Positions 1 to 7,899 of a stretch of DNA of 64,000 bases are shown in pieces. Both the position numbers and the translations under genes were made by a program. The notes under the pieces are model-generated. The model was not told the origin of the DNA and did not search any database. It saw only the letters and a program-made list of their open reading frames with translations. The stretch lies in NCBI GenBank assembly GCA_964650705.1, contig CAZYUJ010000007.1:1-64000 (forward strand), read 5' to 3'. This DNA comes from Faeciplasma sp964650705 (lineage in GTDB: Bacteria; Bacillota; Clostridia; Oscillospirales; Ruminococcaceae). Position 1 is the first letter of the stretch. Each line of letters opens with the position of its first letter.

Positions 1-223
1 CTGTGCTGCACCGGCAAATATTAAATTAAACTACGCGACCATACGGTCAGAAATATAGTCGCCTTTCTCGGCTGTCGCCGTCGAAATTCTCCTTATTTCT
101 TTCCTTCGTCGGCTCTCTTTATCTGCCGCAGGCAGCGGTCGCCGTCTCAGCGCATTACGAATGCGCCAATCATCCAAAGGATGATTTTCTGCCACTCTGC
201 TTCACCGGCAAATGTACCTTAAT
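1..223. repeat. Non-coding repeat-bearing region with hairpins
   Basis: No gene is supported here. The motif CACCGGCAAAT occurs near base 10 (after CTGTGCTG) and again near 203 (after CTCTGCTT), so the segment looks like one unit of a repeat whose next copy begins at the window edge. It contains two perfect short hairpins, GCGCATT-acg-AATGCGC near 158 and ATCATCC-aaa-GGATGAT near 175. A strong minus-strand promoter at 224-252 would transcribe it leftward out of the window, so it could be an untranslated leader. I could not match it to a riboswitch class that I know. Confidence 0.45.
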
Positions 224-252
224 ATTATATACAAACTGTGATTGTTTGTCAA
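224..252 (-). promoter_or_regulatory. Sigma-A promoter firing leftward
   Basis: On the minus strand TTGACA (247-252) and TATAAT (224-229) are separated by 17 bases, a perfect consensus. It drives transcription into the repeat region at the left edge; the gene it serves lies outside the window. Confidence 0.7.
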
Positions 253-297
253 TAAAACTAACACAAAAATATTTGTCGCAAAACCTCACAAAAGTGT

Positions 298-326
298 TTG
301 CTATATCGAAATAAATGTGCTATACT
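298..326 (+). promoter_or_regulatory. Promoter of the signal-peptidase-like gene
   Basis: TTGCTA (298-303), a 17-base spacer and TATACT (321-326) precede the coding start at 399 by about 70 bases. Confidence 0.55.
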
Positions 327-398
327 TAACATATATATTGATGAACAAGCTTTTGCACTTTGCGCATGTCATAATTTGGGGAAGGACGGTCAAAATTC

Positions 399-1370
399 AT
401 GTTCCACGAAAACACTAAAAAACGCTCTTGGCTCGATATAGTCATGACGGTCATTATTTTTATCCTTATAATCGCCATCGTCGGCACATTCGTGCTCTTC
501 GGAATCTTCAAAGACACCAACTCTGCTCCCTCGCTCTTCGGATATAGAGTATATATCATGAACGGTGACGGAATGGAGCCGAGAATCGCTCAAGGTTCGG
601 CTGTTTTCGTCAAGGAGGGTCAGTTCCCCGAGCGTGAGGGCAACGTCATCCTCTGCAGTATAGACGGTCAGCTCGCTGTCGTCGGCTTCTTGGGTACAGA
701 AGAGATGATCGACCCCAACGGCACAAGCGAAACAAGATACATCGTTAAGTACGACACCGCTCCCTCGGAGGAGAAATGGGGTGTAGGACAAGATGATATC
801 ATCGGCGTTGCGAAAACCTATTCCACCTTCTTCGGCGGATTAGTGCGCTTTGCATCCTCTAAGGCCGGTATGCTGACAATGGTCATAATTCCTTGTGCGC
901 TCGTTTTGGCTTATGAGGTTACGATGTTCGTTATCTCCCTCAAAAAGAAGAAAAAAGAGAACAAGACTCCCATCATCGACGAGCCCGTTAATGTTGACGC
1001 TATAAGAGCTGAGATCGAAAAGGCTAAAAAGAAGAAATTCGAGCTTGAGGAAGGCTATCTCGATAAGACTCCCGAAGAGGAGCCTAAGCCCGCAAAGGAG
1101 ATCAACATCCGTCAGGCTGAGCCCGCAAGACCCGAACAAAAGCTTGAGTTCACCTCGGATAAGAAGCCTGAGCAGAAGCTTGAGTTCACTTCCGATAAGC
1201 CTGCGGCAGAGCCCGTTGCTGAAGCTGTTGCGGAAGCGCCTAAGACAGAAGCCCCCAAGCCCGCAAGCACCGGTCTTAACATCGAAAACCTTTCGCCCTC
1301 GAGAATCGACGATCTGATCGCTATGCTCGAAGCTGAAAAGGCAAGGCTTGAAAGCGAGAATAAGAACTAA
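399..1370 (+). CDS. SipW/ER-type signal peptidase-like membrane protein, apparently inactive
   Basis: 323 residues. A transmembrane helix at about 13-34 is followed by a domain resembling S26B (SipW, archaeal/ER type) signal peptidases, ending in the family's typical GG...F segment and a second helix at about 155-180. Active members have SGSMEP, where the second Ser is the nucleophile. Here residues 55-61 read NGDGMEP, so Gly58 stands in its place, and the usual second catalytic region (normally like ITKGD) reads IVKYD. After a Lys-rich stretch the tail is Pro/Glu/Ala-rich, contains two tandem copies of PEQKLEFTSDK, and ends in a short helix. I infer a non-proteolytic membrane protein descended from a signal peptidase. 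Promoter at 298-326; terminator at 1375. Confidence 0.6.
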   Translation: MFHENTKKRSWLDIVMTVIIFILIIAIVGTFVLFGIFKDTNSAPSLFGYRVYIMNGDGMEPRIAQGSAVFVKEGQFPEREGNVILCSIDGQLAVVGFLGTEEMIDPNGTSETRYIVKYDTAPSEEKWGVGQDDIIGVAKTYSTFFGGLVRFASSKAGMLTMVIIPCALVLAYEVTMFVISLKKKKKENKTPIIDEPVNVDAIRAEIEKAKKKKFELEEGYLDKTPEEEPKPAKEINIRQAEPARPEQKLEFTSDKKPEQKLEFTSDKPAAEPVAEAVAEAPKTEAPKPASTGLNIENLSPSRIDDLIAMLEAEKARLESENKN

Positions 1371-1373
1371 AAA

Positions 1374-1408
1374 CTATCCCTTCCGATTTTGTCGGGAGGG
1401 ATTTTTGT
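1374..1408 (+). terminator. Terminator after the signal-peptidase-like gene
   Basis: The stem ATCCCTTCCGA / TCGGGAGGGAT, with one G-U pair, is followed by TTTTTG. It starts four bases after the stop codon. Confidence 0.75.
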
Positions 1409-1504
1409 GCCCTGACCGCTCGCACCTGCGGGGCTGCCGCCCTTCTCGCAGACGCTCGCTGCTTATGACAAAGATCTCCCACCCGAATGGGTGGGAGATG
1501 ATTT
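1409..1504 (-). terminator. Convergent hairpin (1474-1499)
   Basis: A perfect 11-bp stem ATCTCCCACCC-gaat-GGGTGGGAGAT lies just beyond the stop of the minus-strand zinc-ribbon gene and probably ends its transcript. The T-run on the minus strand is short (CTTTG). The rest of this gap is GC-rich non-coding sequence. Confidence 0.55.
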
Positions 1505-1891
1505 CTATTTCCAATTGATCTTCTTGCCGCAGCCCGGGCATTTTTCCTGTCCGAACTTGAATTTGCCGCCGCATTCGGGGCATCTATACTCTGTGTCGGG
1601 GTTGTATTTCGGCGCCGCGGGAGCAGGCTCTTCGGCGGTCTTTGATTCAGGAAGCTTGTTTGATATCTCAGCCGTCTTGTCGATCAGCTCACCGAACCCA
1701 TAGATGAAAATGCTTGAGAGCCAGGATGCAAGAGTTCCTGATGCTATTATTATGAGAGCGATCACGATGTCTTCGAGGTAAAGCCTCTCTGAAAGTAAGT
1801 AGATGATCCCCCAAAGCACGCTCACACCGATGCCGAGAAAACAGATGACCTTGGCTAAGATCATGATCTTCTTGCCTATGTTTTTAAACAT
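1505..1891 (-). CDS. Small membrane protein with C-terminal zinc ribbon
   Basis: 128 residues. Two hydrophobic helices at about 8-32 and 40-68 are followed by an acidic Pro/Ala linker and a C-terminal zinc ribbon with two CPxCG-type knuckles (YRCPECGGKFKFG and CPGCGKK). No enzymatic motif is visible. The architecture resembles the many small Clostridia proteins annotated as zinc-ribbon domain-containing, whose role is unknown. The start is ATG after an AAAGGAGG ribosome-binding site. A consensus promoter lies at 1923-1952. It is convergent with the signal-peptidase-like gene. Confidence 0.7.
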   Translation of the reverse strand: MFKNIGKKIMILAKVICFLGIGVSVLWGIIYLLSERLYLEDIVIALIIIASGTLASWLSSIFIYGFGELIDKTAEISNKLPESKTAEEPAPAAPKYNPDTEYRCPECGGKFKFGQEKCPGCGKKINWK

Positions 1892-1922
1892 TCGCCAAAA
1901 CCTCCTTTTGTGGTATGTATAT

Positions 1923-1952
1923 ATTATATAGCATATAAAACACAGGTGTCAA
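1923..1952 (-). promoter_or_regulatory. Promoter of the zinc-ribbon membrane protein
   Basis: Minus-strand TTGACA (1947-1952), 18-base spacer, TATAAT (1923-1928), about 30 bases before the start codon. Confidence 0.7.
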
Positions 1953-2058
1953 TAACGAACGTCCGAAGATTTCAACACAGCGGCATAAATTCGGCACACT
2001 TACAAATAAAAAGCCTTAAATTTGTTTAAAATATATAGGTATTTTGCCTTGAACCGTC

Positions 2059-2087
2059 TTGCATTCACGCTAAAAAAATGTTATTAT
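2059..2087 (+). promoter_or_regulatory. Promoter of the DUF1538/PII operon
   Basis: TTGCAT (2059-2064), 17-base spacer, TATTAT (2082-2087), 46 bases before the TTG start at 2134. Confidence 0.55.
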
Positions 2088-2133
2088 ATATAGTGATAGC
2101 TAAATTTCAATCTTAAAGAAAGGCGGTACTGTT

Positions 2134-3672
2134 TTGAATCCAAAACTTAAAGAAAAAACGCTCGAATCCCTTTCGGCAGTTCTGCCAATAACCGGTATAA
2201 TGCTGCTCATAAGCATTTTCCTGGTACCTATGGAGATCGGCACGATGGTGATGTTCCTTGTCGGCGCGGTGATGCTTATTTTGGGCATGGGCTTTTTCCA
2301 GCTCGGCGCTGAAATGGCGATGACACCGATCGGTGAGGGTATCGGCGTTCAGATCTCAAAAACCAAAAAAACTTGGATCGTTTTGCTGATCGGATTTGTG
2401 ATGGGTGTTATCATCACAATATCTGAGCCTGACCTTCAGGTTCTTGCCGAACAGGTCCCCTCCATCCCGAACATAGTCCTCATATTGACTGTTGCAGTCG
2501 GCGTCGGAATCTTTTTGGCGTTGGCAATAATCCGAATCAAATTCAGGATCAGCCTTTCAAAGCTGCTCATTATCCTCTACATAGCGCTTATCGGCATTTC
2601 CTTCCTCGTTCCGAAGGAATTTTTGGCGGTAGCATTTGACTCGGGCGGAGTTACCACCGGCCCGATGACCGTTCCTTTCATCATGGCGATGGGTATCGGT
2701 CTTGCGTCTGCGCGAAGCGACGAAAACTCCGCAAGCGACAGCTTCGGTCTTGTAGCACTTTCAAGTGTCGGGCCGATCCTTGCGGTACTTTTGCTCGGCT
2801 GCTTCTATAAACCTACCGAAGCCGCATATTCACTCGGTGAGGTCGCAAATGTAACGACCACGAGAGACGTTGTTGAGGTCTTCGCATTGGAGATCCCAAA
2901 ATTCGGCGGTGAGGTCATGATCTCCCTCGTGCCGATAGTTGCGGTATTTATACTCTTCCAGCTTATCACCAAAAGATATTATAAACGACAGATCAAGCGT
3001 ATTGCGGTCGGTATGATATATACTTTCATCGGACTTGTTTTGTTCCTTTGCGGCGTAAACGTCGGATTCGCTCCCGTCGGCGCATTCTTGGGACAGGAGC
3101 TCGCTTCGCTTGAGTATAACTGGGTGCTCGTTCCGATCGGAATGATAATCGGTTATTATATCGTCAAAGCTGAGCCTGCGATACAGGTACTTAACCACCA
3201 GGTTGAAAACGTAACTGACGGCGCAATTTCCGTAAAGGCGATGAACCGAAGCATGTCCATCGGTGTTGCGATAAGTATCGGTCTGGCGATGCTCCGTGTG
3301 CTTTTGAGCATCCCGATCTATTGGATAATCATCCCCGGATATCTTATTGCGCTTGCGATGAGCTTCTTCGTTCCGAAGATATTTGTCGGTATCGCATTCG
3401 ACTCGGGCGGAGTTGCCAGCGGCCCGATGACCTCGACCTTCCTGCTTCCTTTGAGCATCGGAACCTGTCAGGCGGTCGGCGGCGACATCATGACAGACGC
3501 ATTCGGCGTTGTTGCACTTGTTGCATTAACTCCTCTTATAGCTATTCAGATCATGGGACTTGTCTATAAATTCAAGACCGCTAAGCTTAAGAAGGGTATT
3601 GTTGAGCACGCAGGACTTACTGCTGACAGCGACGTAATTATTGATCTCGAGGAGGGTTTGCTTGATGGATAA
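2134..3672 (+). CDS. DUF1538 family membrane protein (fused tandem form)
   Basis: 512 residues with about a dozen hydrophobic segments and two homologous halves. Each half has the family hallmark: AFDSGGVTTGPMT near residue 168 and AFDSGGVASGPMT near 421, each followed by a D.FG.VAL segment. That matches DUF1538 (PF07556). From memory, a paired DUF1538 protein set (UmpAB) from Halomonas was reported to act as a Na+(Li+,K+)/H+ antiporter; whether this protein transports cations is inference. TTG start with the ribosome-binding site AAAGAAAGGCGG. The last 8 bases overlap the PII-like gene, implying translational coupling and a sensor-transporter pair. Confidence 0.8.
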   Translation: MNPKLKEKTLESLSAVLPITGIMLLISIFLVPMEIGTMVMFLVGAVMLILGMGFFQLGAEMAMTPIGEGIGVQISKTKKTWIVLLIGFVMGVIITISEPDLQVLAEQVPSIPNIVLILTVAVGVGIFLALAIIRIKFRISLSKLLIILYIALIGISFLVPKEFLAVAFDSGGVTTGPMTVPFIMAMGIGLASARSDENSASDSFGLVALSSVGPILAVLLLGCFYKPTEAAYSLGEVANVTTTRDVVEVFALEIPKFGGEVMISLVPIVAVFILFQLITKRYYKRQIKRIAVGMIYTFIGLVLFLCGVNVGFAPVGAFLGQELASLEYNWVLVPIGMIIGYYIVKAEPAIQVLNHQVENVTDGAISVKAMNRSMSIGVAISIGLAMLRVLLSIPIYWIIIPGYLIALAMSFFVPKIFVGIAFDSGGVASGPMTSTFLLPLSIGTCQAVGGDIMTDAFGVVALVALTPLIAIQIMGLVYKFKTAKLKKGIVEHAGLTADSDVIIDLEEGLLDG

Positions 3673-4357
3673 CAATAAACAGCCTTCATCCTATCAGATG
3701 CTCGTTCTGATAGCGACTCCGAAGCTGACCGACAAGGCAGCAGAGATGTTCGTCAAAAACAATGTCCCGATCCAGTACAGACTGAGCGCTGAGGGAACCG
3801 CTTCGAGCGAGATCATGGATACACTCGGTCTCGGAAGCATCGACAAGGGCTTGCTTGTAAGCATGGTTCCGAAGTCGTTCGGAAACAAGATGCTTGAGCT
3901 GTTGCATTCTCAGCTTCGACTCGATTCTGTCAACAGCGGCATTGCTTTCACAATGCCCCTAACGGGTGCCAGCAACATAATGCTTAGAATAATGAACGCC
4001 ACAGGCGAAAAAAGTGAATTACCTGACAATGGAAAGGGTGAAAACACAATGACTGAAAAGAAATATGCACTGATCGCGGCTATCGTTGACCGCGGATGCG
4101 GCAGCGACGTTATGGATGCCGCAAGAGAAGCAGGTGCGGGCGGCGGAACCATCATTCACAGCCGCGGAATCGAGACCGATGAGGCGACAGGCTTCTGGGG
4201 CTTAAGCCTTCAGGAAGAAAAGCAGATCGTGCTTATCCTTGCAAAGCATGAGAGCAAAGTAAAGATCATGAGTGCGATCAGCGAAAAATGCGGCATGAAC
4301 ACGAAAGCGAAGGGCATTGTTGTTTCGTTGCCCATCGACTCGGTAATGGGAATTTAA
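3665..4357 (+). CDS. Tandem PII-like protein paired with DUF1538 transporter
   Basis: 230 residues from the ATG at 3665, chosen because CGAGGAGGG sits 8 bases upstream; in-frame codons upstream lie inside the preceding gene. It contains two alpha/beta modules. The second (about 130-230) has the PII-like pattern: a core strand, then GAGGGTIIHSRG in the T-loop position, then a strand ending IVVSLPIDSVMGI. The first module is a diverged copy. PII-like proteins sense nucleotides or metabolites and gate membrane partners. Because this one overlaps the DUF1538 gene by 8 bases, I infer it regulates that transporter. The ligand is unknown. Confidence 0.7.
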   Translation: MDNNKQPSSYQMLVLIATPKLTDKAAEMFVKNNVPIQYRLSAEGTASSEIMDTLGLGSIDKGLLVSMVPKSFGNKMLELLHSQLRLDSVNSGIAFTMPLTGASNIMLRIMNATGEKSELPDNGKGENTMTEKKYALIAAIVDRGCGSDVMDAAREAGAGGGTIIHSRGIETDEATGFWGLSLQEEKQIVLILAKHESKVKIMSAISEKCGMNTKAKGIVVSLPIDSVMGI

Positions 4358-4374
4358 TAAAATTTAACGCAAAA

Positions 4375-4415
4375 ACGGCTTGCAGTTCTTTTGAATTGCA
4401 AGCTGTTTATTTGTT
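4375..4415 (+). terminator. Terminator after the PII-like gene
   Basis: Stem ACGGCTTGCAGTTC / GAATTGCAAGCTGT, with G-U pairs, followed by a T-rich tract (TTATTTGTTTT), 18 bases after the stop. Confidence 0.75.
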
Positions 4416-4421
4416 TTAAAA

Positions 4422-4589
4422 CAATCGGTATAAATCTCATCTGTTGACAAATAATAACCCTACAAATTTGTTTTAAAGGAGATTTATATAATGAAAGCTA
4501 CAGGAATCGTTCGAAGAATCGATGATTTAGGCAGAGTCGTGATCCCCAAAGAGATCCGCCGCACCATGCGTATCCGTGAGGGCGACCCG
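4422..4589 (+). repeat. 168-bp direct repeat, left copy (spoVT promoter and first 33 codons)
   Basis: Bases 4422-4589 match 5357-5524 with one difference (GTC versus GTT in codon 16). The repeat holds the leader region, the ribosome-binding site AAAGGAG and codons 1-33 of spoVT. The two copies bracket a 767-bp AT-rich insert. Confidence 0.95.
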
Positions 4590-4667
4590 TCACTGACGAC
4601 ATTGACACTTTTCGACAAGTTTTGTTGGGCTATACATAGTGCGGTGAAAAGATATAAAGCGAGGTGA
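4491..4667 (+). pseudogene. Truncated spoVT copy (58 codons)
   Basis: It starts with the same ATG and ribosome-binding site as spoVT and is identical to it for 33 codons, up to GDP. It then runs into unrelated sequence (SLTTLTLF...) and stops at TGA 4665. It keeps the start of the AbrB/SpoVT swapped-hairpin DNA-binding domain but loses the last strand and the whole GAF-like domain, so it is unlikely to fold or bind DNA alone. It is best read as the remnant left when the cargo segment was inserted or duplicated. Confidence 0.8.
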
Positions 4668-4684
4668 TATTCACCTCGCTTTTC
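4654..4684. terminator. Bidirectional terminator
   Basis: A perfect stem AAAGCGAGGTGA-tat-TCACCTCGCTTT, with A and T runs on either side, lies between the truncated spoVT copy and the minus-strand cargo gene. Confidence 0.85.
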
Positions 4685-4687
4685 AAA

Positions 4688-5299
4688 CTATTTAAGGTCA
4701 ATTTTAGAGTTGCACCATGGACAAATGGCATTTGTTTCATTTTTAAAAAACGATAATTGCTCACTGCAATTTGGACATACAACATCAACATAATCTTCAT
4801 CATCAATGGTTTCGCCAATATCTGCTCCTGCGTTCTCACTTTCAAAAGCTTCTTTATCATAAGACTGGTGAGATTCTTGTTCAGCTTTTTGTTTGTAAAT
4901 TTTCATTGACTCAAAATCAGGTGTTTTGCTGATAATTGAGCTTCCATATTTCAATTCTTCAATTCTATCTGTTATAAAATCATAGAGCGCAACCATCAAA
5001 TCATTAGTGATTCCGTTCTTACCATCTTCGTATGTAAAGGTGTTTTCTGAAAACATATTGTCGTTTATATTATTCATTTGTATAGATGGTGTTTCAAATT
5101 GCAAATACCCAATTAAGCCACCACTCTTCTTGAATTGTATACCAACAACATCGCACAAATATATCGTTTTTTCACCATCGGTAAAATTGCCTGTTATCAA
5201 ACTACCTACGGTCTTTTTAGTGGTGATTATGATTTTCGTGTCGTATAATTTTAAATTGCGTCCACGGACACCATCAAATTCACAAATGAAATTTGCCAT
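4688..5299 (-). CDS. Hypothetical protein with C-terminal zinc ribbon, cargo of the spoVT insert
   Basis: 203 residues. The first ~115 residues are beta-rich (KIIITTKKTVGSLI, TIYLCDVVGIQFKKSG) and resemble a bacterial PH-like domain that binds membranes or partners. A polar linker follows, and then a C-terminal CPNC...CPWC zinc ribbon (about 175-200). Base composition is clearly more AT-rich than the neighbours, with AAT/AAA/TTT-rich codons, and the gene sits alone between two copies of the start of spoVT. Both facts suggest horizontal acquisition. Start is ATG with an AAGGAGA ribosome-binding site. Function unknown. Confidence 0.6.
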   Translation of the reverse strand: MANFICEFDGVRGRNLKLYDTKIIITTKKTVGSLITGNFTDGEKTIYLCDVVGIQFKKSGGLIGYLQFETPSIQMNNINDNMFSENTFTYEDGKNGITNDLMVALYDFITDRIEELKYGSSIISKTPDFESMKIYKQKAEQESHQSYDKEAFESENAGADIGETIDDEDYVDVVCPNCSEQLSFFKNETNAICPWCNSKIDLK

Positions 5300-5356
5300 A
5301 TATAAATCTCCTTATGTTTTTTCATATTATAACACAACCACTCTAAAAAGTAAATT

Positions 5357-5524
5357 CAATCGGTATAAATCTCATCTGTTGACAAATAATAACCCTACAA
5401 ATTTGTTTTAAAGGAGATTTATATAATGAAAGCTACAGGAATCGTTCGAAGAATCGATGATTTAGGCAGAGTTGTGATCCCCAAAGAGATCCGCCGCACC
5501 ATGCGTATCCGTGAGGGCGACCCG
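5357..5524 (+). repeat. 168-bp direct repeat, right copy
   Basis: It matches 4422-4589 with one substitution and contains the native leader and first codons of intact spoVT. GTATA (5362-5366), 17 bases, then AATAATA faintly resembles a SigF/SigG promoter, which would suit spoVT, but the match is weak. Confidence 0.95.
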
Positions 5525-5965
5525 CTTGAGATCTATACCAACAGCGAGGGCGAGGTCATCTTCAAAAAATATTCCCCCATCAACGAATTGTCGGAATCTG
5601 CGGCATCGGTTGCCGAGGTCATTCACAAGCTCGGCAACGCCCCCGTCGTTATCTTCGACAGAGACCACGTTGTTGCGGTTTCGGGTGTTTCAAAGAGAGA
5701 GTTTAATGAACGCCGCATCTCTCAGGGCTTGGAAGAGATCTTGGACATGCGAAAGAGCTGGCAATACACCGGTGAGGGCAAGCCCGTTATGCCAGCCGAG
5801 GGCATCGCACGCCACGCACTTGCGATCAGCCCGATAATCGTTTCGGGGGATATTTCGGGTGCCGTGTGCTTTATTGCTCCCGAATCCTCGACAAAGGGAA
5901 CGCCTCTTCAGCTAACCTTGAGCCAGACAGCAGCAATGTTCCTTTCCCGTCAGTTGGAAGCCTGA
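5426..5965 (+). CDS. spoVT: Stage V sporulation protein T (SpoVT), forespore transcription factor
   Basis: 179 residues, the usual SpoVT length. Residues 1-50 form the AbrB-type swapped-hairpin domain (GIVRRIDDLGRVVIPKEI, then MRIREGDPLEIY). Residues about 55-178 are the GAF-like domain that makes the tetramer in Bacillus SpoVT. In Bacillus the protein tunes SigG-dependent genes in the forespore. ATG start with an AAAGGAG ribosome-binding site. Its first 33 codons and upstream region are duplicated 935 bp upstream, but this copy is complete and keeps its own leader. The pfkB-family gene follows closely. Confidence 0.93.
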   Translation: MKATGIVRRIDDLGRVVIPKEIRRTMRIREGDPLEIYTNSEGEVIFKKYSPINELSESAASVAEVIHKLGNAPVVIFDRDHVVAVSGVSKREFNERRISQGLEEILDMRKSWQYTGEGKPVMPAEGIARHALAISPIIVSGDISGAVCFIAPESSTKGTPLQLTLSQTAAMFLSRQLEA

Positions 5966-6031
5966 TTGACAGCCGCCGATAAAGAAGGTATACTGTTTGT
6001 AACAGATATCTTTTTGAAGGCGGCGATTTTT

Positions 6032-6952
6032 TTGACAACGACAGTAACACTCAGCCCATGCTTGGACAAAACCGTATCCTGTGAGAGATTTGATGTTGAT
6101 TCGATGAACCGTGTCGAGCTGTTAAGCCTTGATATCGGCGGAAAGGGAATAAACGTGAGCCGTGCGCTTAAGCGTTTGGGACTCAAAACAAAGGCTATCG
6201 GACTCAACTTCGGACATGGCGAGGTTATCGAAAAAACTCTTGAGCGTGAAAATATCCCTCACGATTTCATCAAGTGTGAGGGCGACCTCAGAATCAATCT
6301 TAAGATCTTTGATAAGTCGCGCAAAAACACCATTGAAATAAATGAAAAGAGCGCATTTGTCAGCGAAGAACACTTAAGCGATTTTATGCAGTCGTTTGTG
6401 CGTGCCGTCAGAAAGAGCCGAAATCTTGTGCTGACGGGAAGCCTCCCGCAAGGGATAAGCACGGATATATATAGATCTCTTTCTGAGCTCGCAAAGCGTG
6501 AAAACCCCGATATTAAAATAATTCTCGATGCTCAGGGTGAGGTCTTATTGAAAGGTCTTGAAGCGAACCCATATATGATAAAGCCCAACTTGTATGAGCT
6601 TGAGGCGAGTTTCGGAGAAAAGATCGAAACAGTTGACGACGTTATCGCTCTTTCGAAGAAAATAATTGCCGATTACGGCGTTTCGGTCGTAATGGCTTCG
6701 ATGGGAGCAAAGGGCGCGGTCATCGTTTCGAAGGACGAGGTACACTATCGTGAGGCTGTCAAGGTCGATGTCAAAAGCACTCAGGGCGCAGGGGATTCGA
6801 TGGTCGCAGGGGCTTGTTTGGCGCTCAGCCGAGGGCTGACACTTGACAAGGTGCTTGAATATGCCGTTTGCTGTGCAGGCGGAGCGATCAGCGGCGTCGG
6901 CACAAGCTTTTGCAGCTTGGATAGATTAAGCGAGCTTTTGGCTCAGATATAA
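6032..6952 (+). CDS. PfkB-family hexose-phosphate kinase (1-phosphofructokinase/tagatose-6-phosphate kinase type)
   Basis: 306 residues from TTG at 6032, chosen because AAGGCGG lies 8 bases upstream and the protein then begins TTTVTLSPCLDKT as 1-phosphofructokinases do. Family signatures are GGKGINVSRALKRLG near residue 40 and STQGAGDSMVAG near 250, whose Asp is the catalytic base. The likely reaction is ATP-dependent phosphorylation of fructose-1-phosphate, tagatose-6-phosphate or a similar sugar phosphate. No PTS or sugar operon is adjacent, so the substrate is open. It ends at a bidirectional terminator. Confidence 0.82.
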   Translation: MTTTVTLSPCLDKTVSCERFDVDSMNRVELLSLDIGGKGINVSRALKRLGLKTKAIGLNFGHGEVIEKTLERENIPHDFIKCEGDLRINLKIFDKSRKNTIEINEKSAFVSEEHLSDFMQSFVRAVRKSRNLVLTGSLPQGISTDIYRSLSELAKRENPDIKIILDAQGEVLLKGLEANPYMIKPNLYELEASFGEKIETVDDVIALSKKIIADYGVSVVMASMGAKGAVIVSKDEVHYREAVKVDVKSTQGAGDSMVAGACLALSRGLTLDKVLEYAVCCAGGAISGVGTSFCSLDRLSELLAQI

Positions 6953-6957
6953 AACAA

Positions 6958-6990
6958 AGACAGCAAGGCGAATTTGCCAAGCTGTCTTTA
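6958..6990. terminator. Bidirectional terminator
   Basis: AGACAGCaaGGC...GCCaaGCTGTCT stem between the convergent kinase and membrane-protein genes, followed by TTTAAATTT. Confidence 0.75.
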
Positions 6991-6993
6991 AAT

Positions 6994-7836
6994 TTATTCC
7001 GTTGCCGCAGCACCTCGTCCGGTGTCTATTTTCTTTATATATTCATCAGCCAAGCGGGCGTATACAAGCTGACCGCCTGTGTTGCACGTGTTGATGAAGC
7101 ATCCGAGCGCAAGGGGAATATCCCCGAGTGCATAAGCACATCTGCCTTTCAAATAGTATATAAATGAAACGTTTATATTGTAGCTGCTTGCGGGATCAAG
7201 CTCCTTAATCGCTTTTTCCAAATTAGGGACGTCCTTGTCTATTATCGCCAGAATCGTATTGGCAATAAGCTTATACCGAGCTATACGCATCTTGTCAGCT
7301 TCCTTCATTTTGCCGCTTTCTTCATATTCGGAGCAGGCACGCAAAAAATCAAAATAGGCTTCCTTAACGGCAGGGATATTATCGGCAAAGAAATAGCTCG
7401 TAACAGCCTGATAACGGAAGACACATTGACCGCCTTTTTTTGAGCCACATAGATATTCGCTATACTTCATATATTCATCGAAGTCTCCGATATAAAGCAA
7501 TGCACAGGAATAATGATAAGCGATAGTCCGCTTGCTTGAGAAATAATTCTCATACGCTCCGATAAAAACGGTAAGATATTTGATTGGGTCACACTCGTGA
7601 GCGAGGATGAGATCGAGCTCTCGCCGCGCTCGGCGCTTTTCAAAAATAATATTCATTACAAACAGCACGACCATGATCAGTAAAGTCGAGTAATCGCCGA
7701 TCATAATACTTATAACGGCAACTATGCCCAGCACGATACCGAGGATAAGCGAAATGATCCTTAGCTTTTTCGCTTTTTTAATATTTACGGCGTATTTTTC
7801 AAAGTCTGCATGTTTTCTTGCGGCGCTGAAATCCAT
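6994..7836 (-). CDS. Hypothetical membrane protein, possible TPR-like cytoplasmic domain
   Basis: 280 residues. Two adjacent transmembrane helices (about 26-64) are followed by an Arg-rich turn (EKRRARRELD) and a long helical region whose regular spacing of Ala, Tyr and Leu (for example YYLKGRCAYALGDIPLALG) suggests TPR-like repeats. No catalytic motif is visible. ATG start, with promoter TTGACG-17-TATAAT at 7866-7894. It appears to be transcribed alone. Function unknown. Confidence 0.6.
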   Translation of the reverse strand: MDFSAARKHADFEKYAVNIKKAKKLRIISLILGIVLGIVAVISIMIGDYSTLLIMVVLFVMNIIFEKRRARRELDLILAHECDPIKYLTVFIGAYENYFSSKRTIAYHYSCALLYIGDFDEYMKYSEYLCGSKKGGQCVFRYQAVTSYFFADNIPAVKEAYFDFLRACSEYEESGKMKEADKMRIARYKLIANTILAIIDKDVPNLEKAIKELDPASSYNINVSFIYYLKGRCAYALGDIPLALGCFINTCNTGGQLVYARLADEYIKKIDTGRGAAATE

Positions 7837-7865
7837 ATTGTCGCCCCCCGTTTTGTGATAGATAT

Positions 7866-7894
7866 ATTATATCGAAGATTAGAGCTTCCGTCAA
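7866..7894 (-). promoter_or_regulatory. Promoter of the hypothetical membrane protein
   Basis: Minus-strand TTGACG (7889-7894), 17-base spacer, TATAAT (7866-7871). Confidence 0.65.
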
Positions 7895-7899
7895 GAAAA

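Noticed and set aside
1..217. Known riboswitch at the left edge
   Set aside because: I compared it with the conserved cores of common classes from memory and found no convincing match.
4491..4667. Functional short AbrB-like regulator
   Set aside because: Only 33 codons match SpoVT; the last DNA-binding-domain strand is missing and the tail is unrelated sequence.
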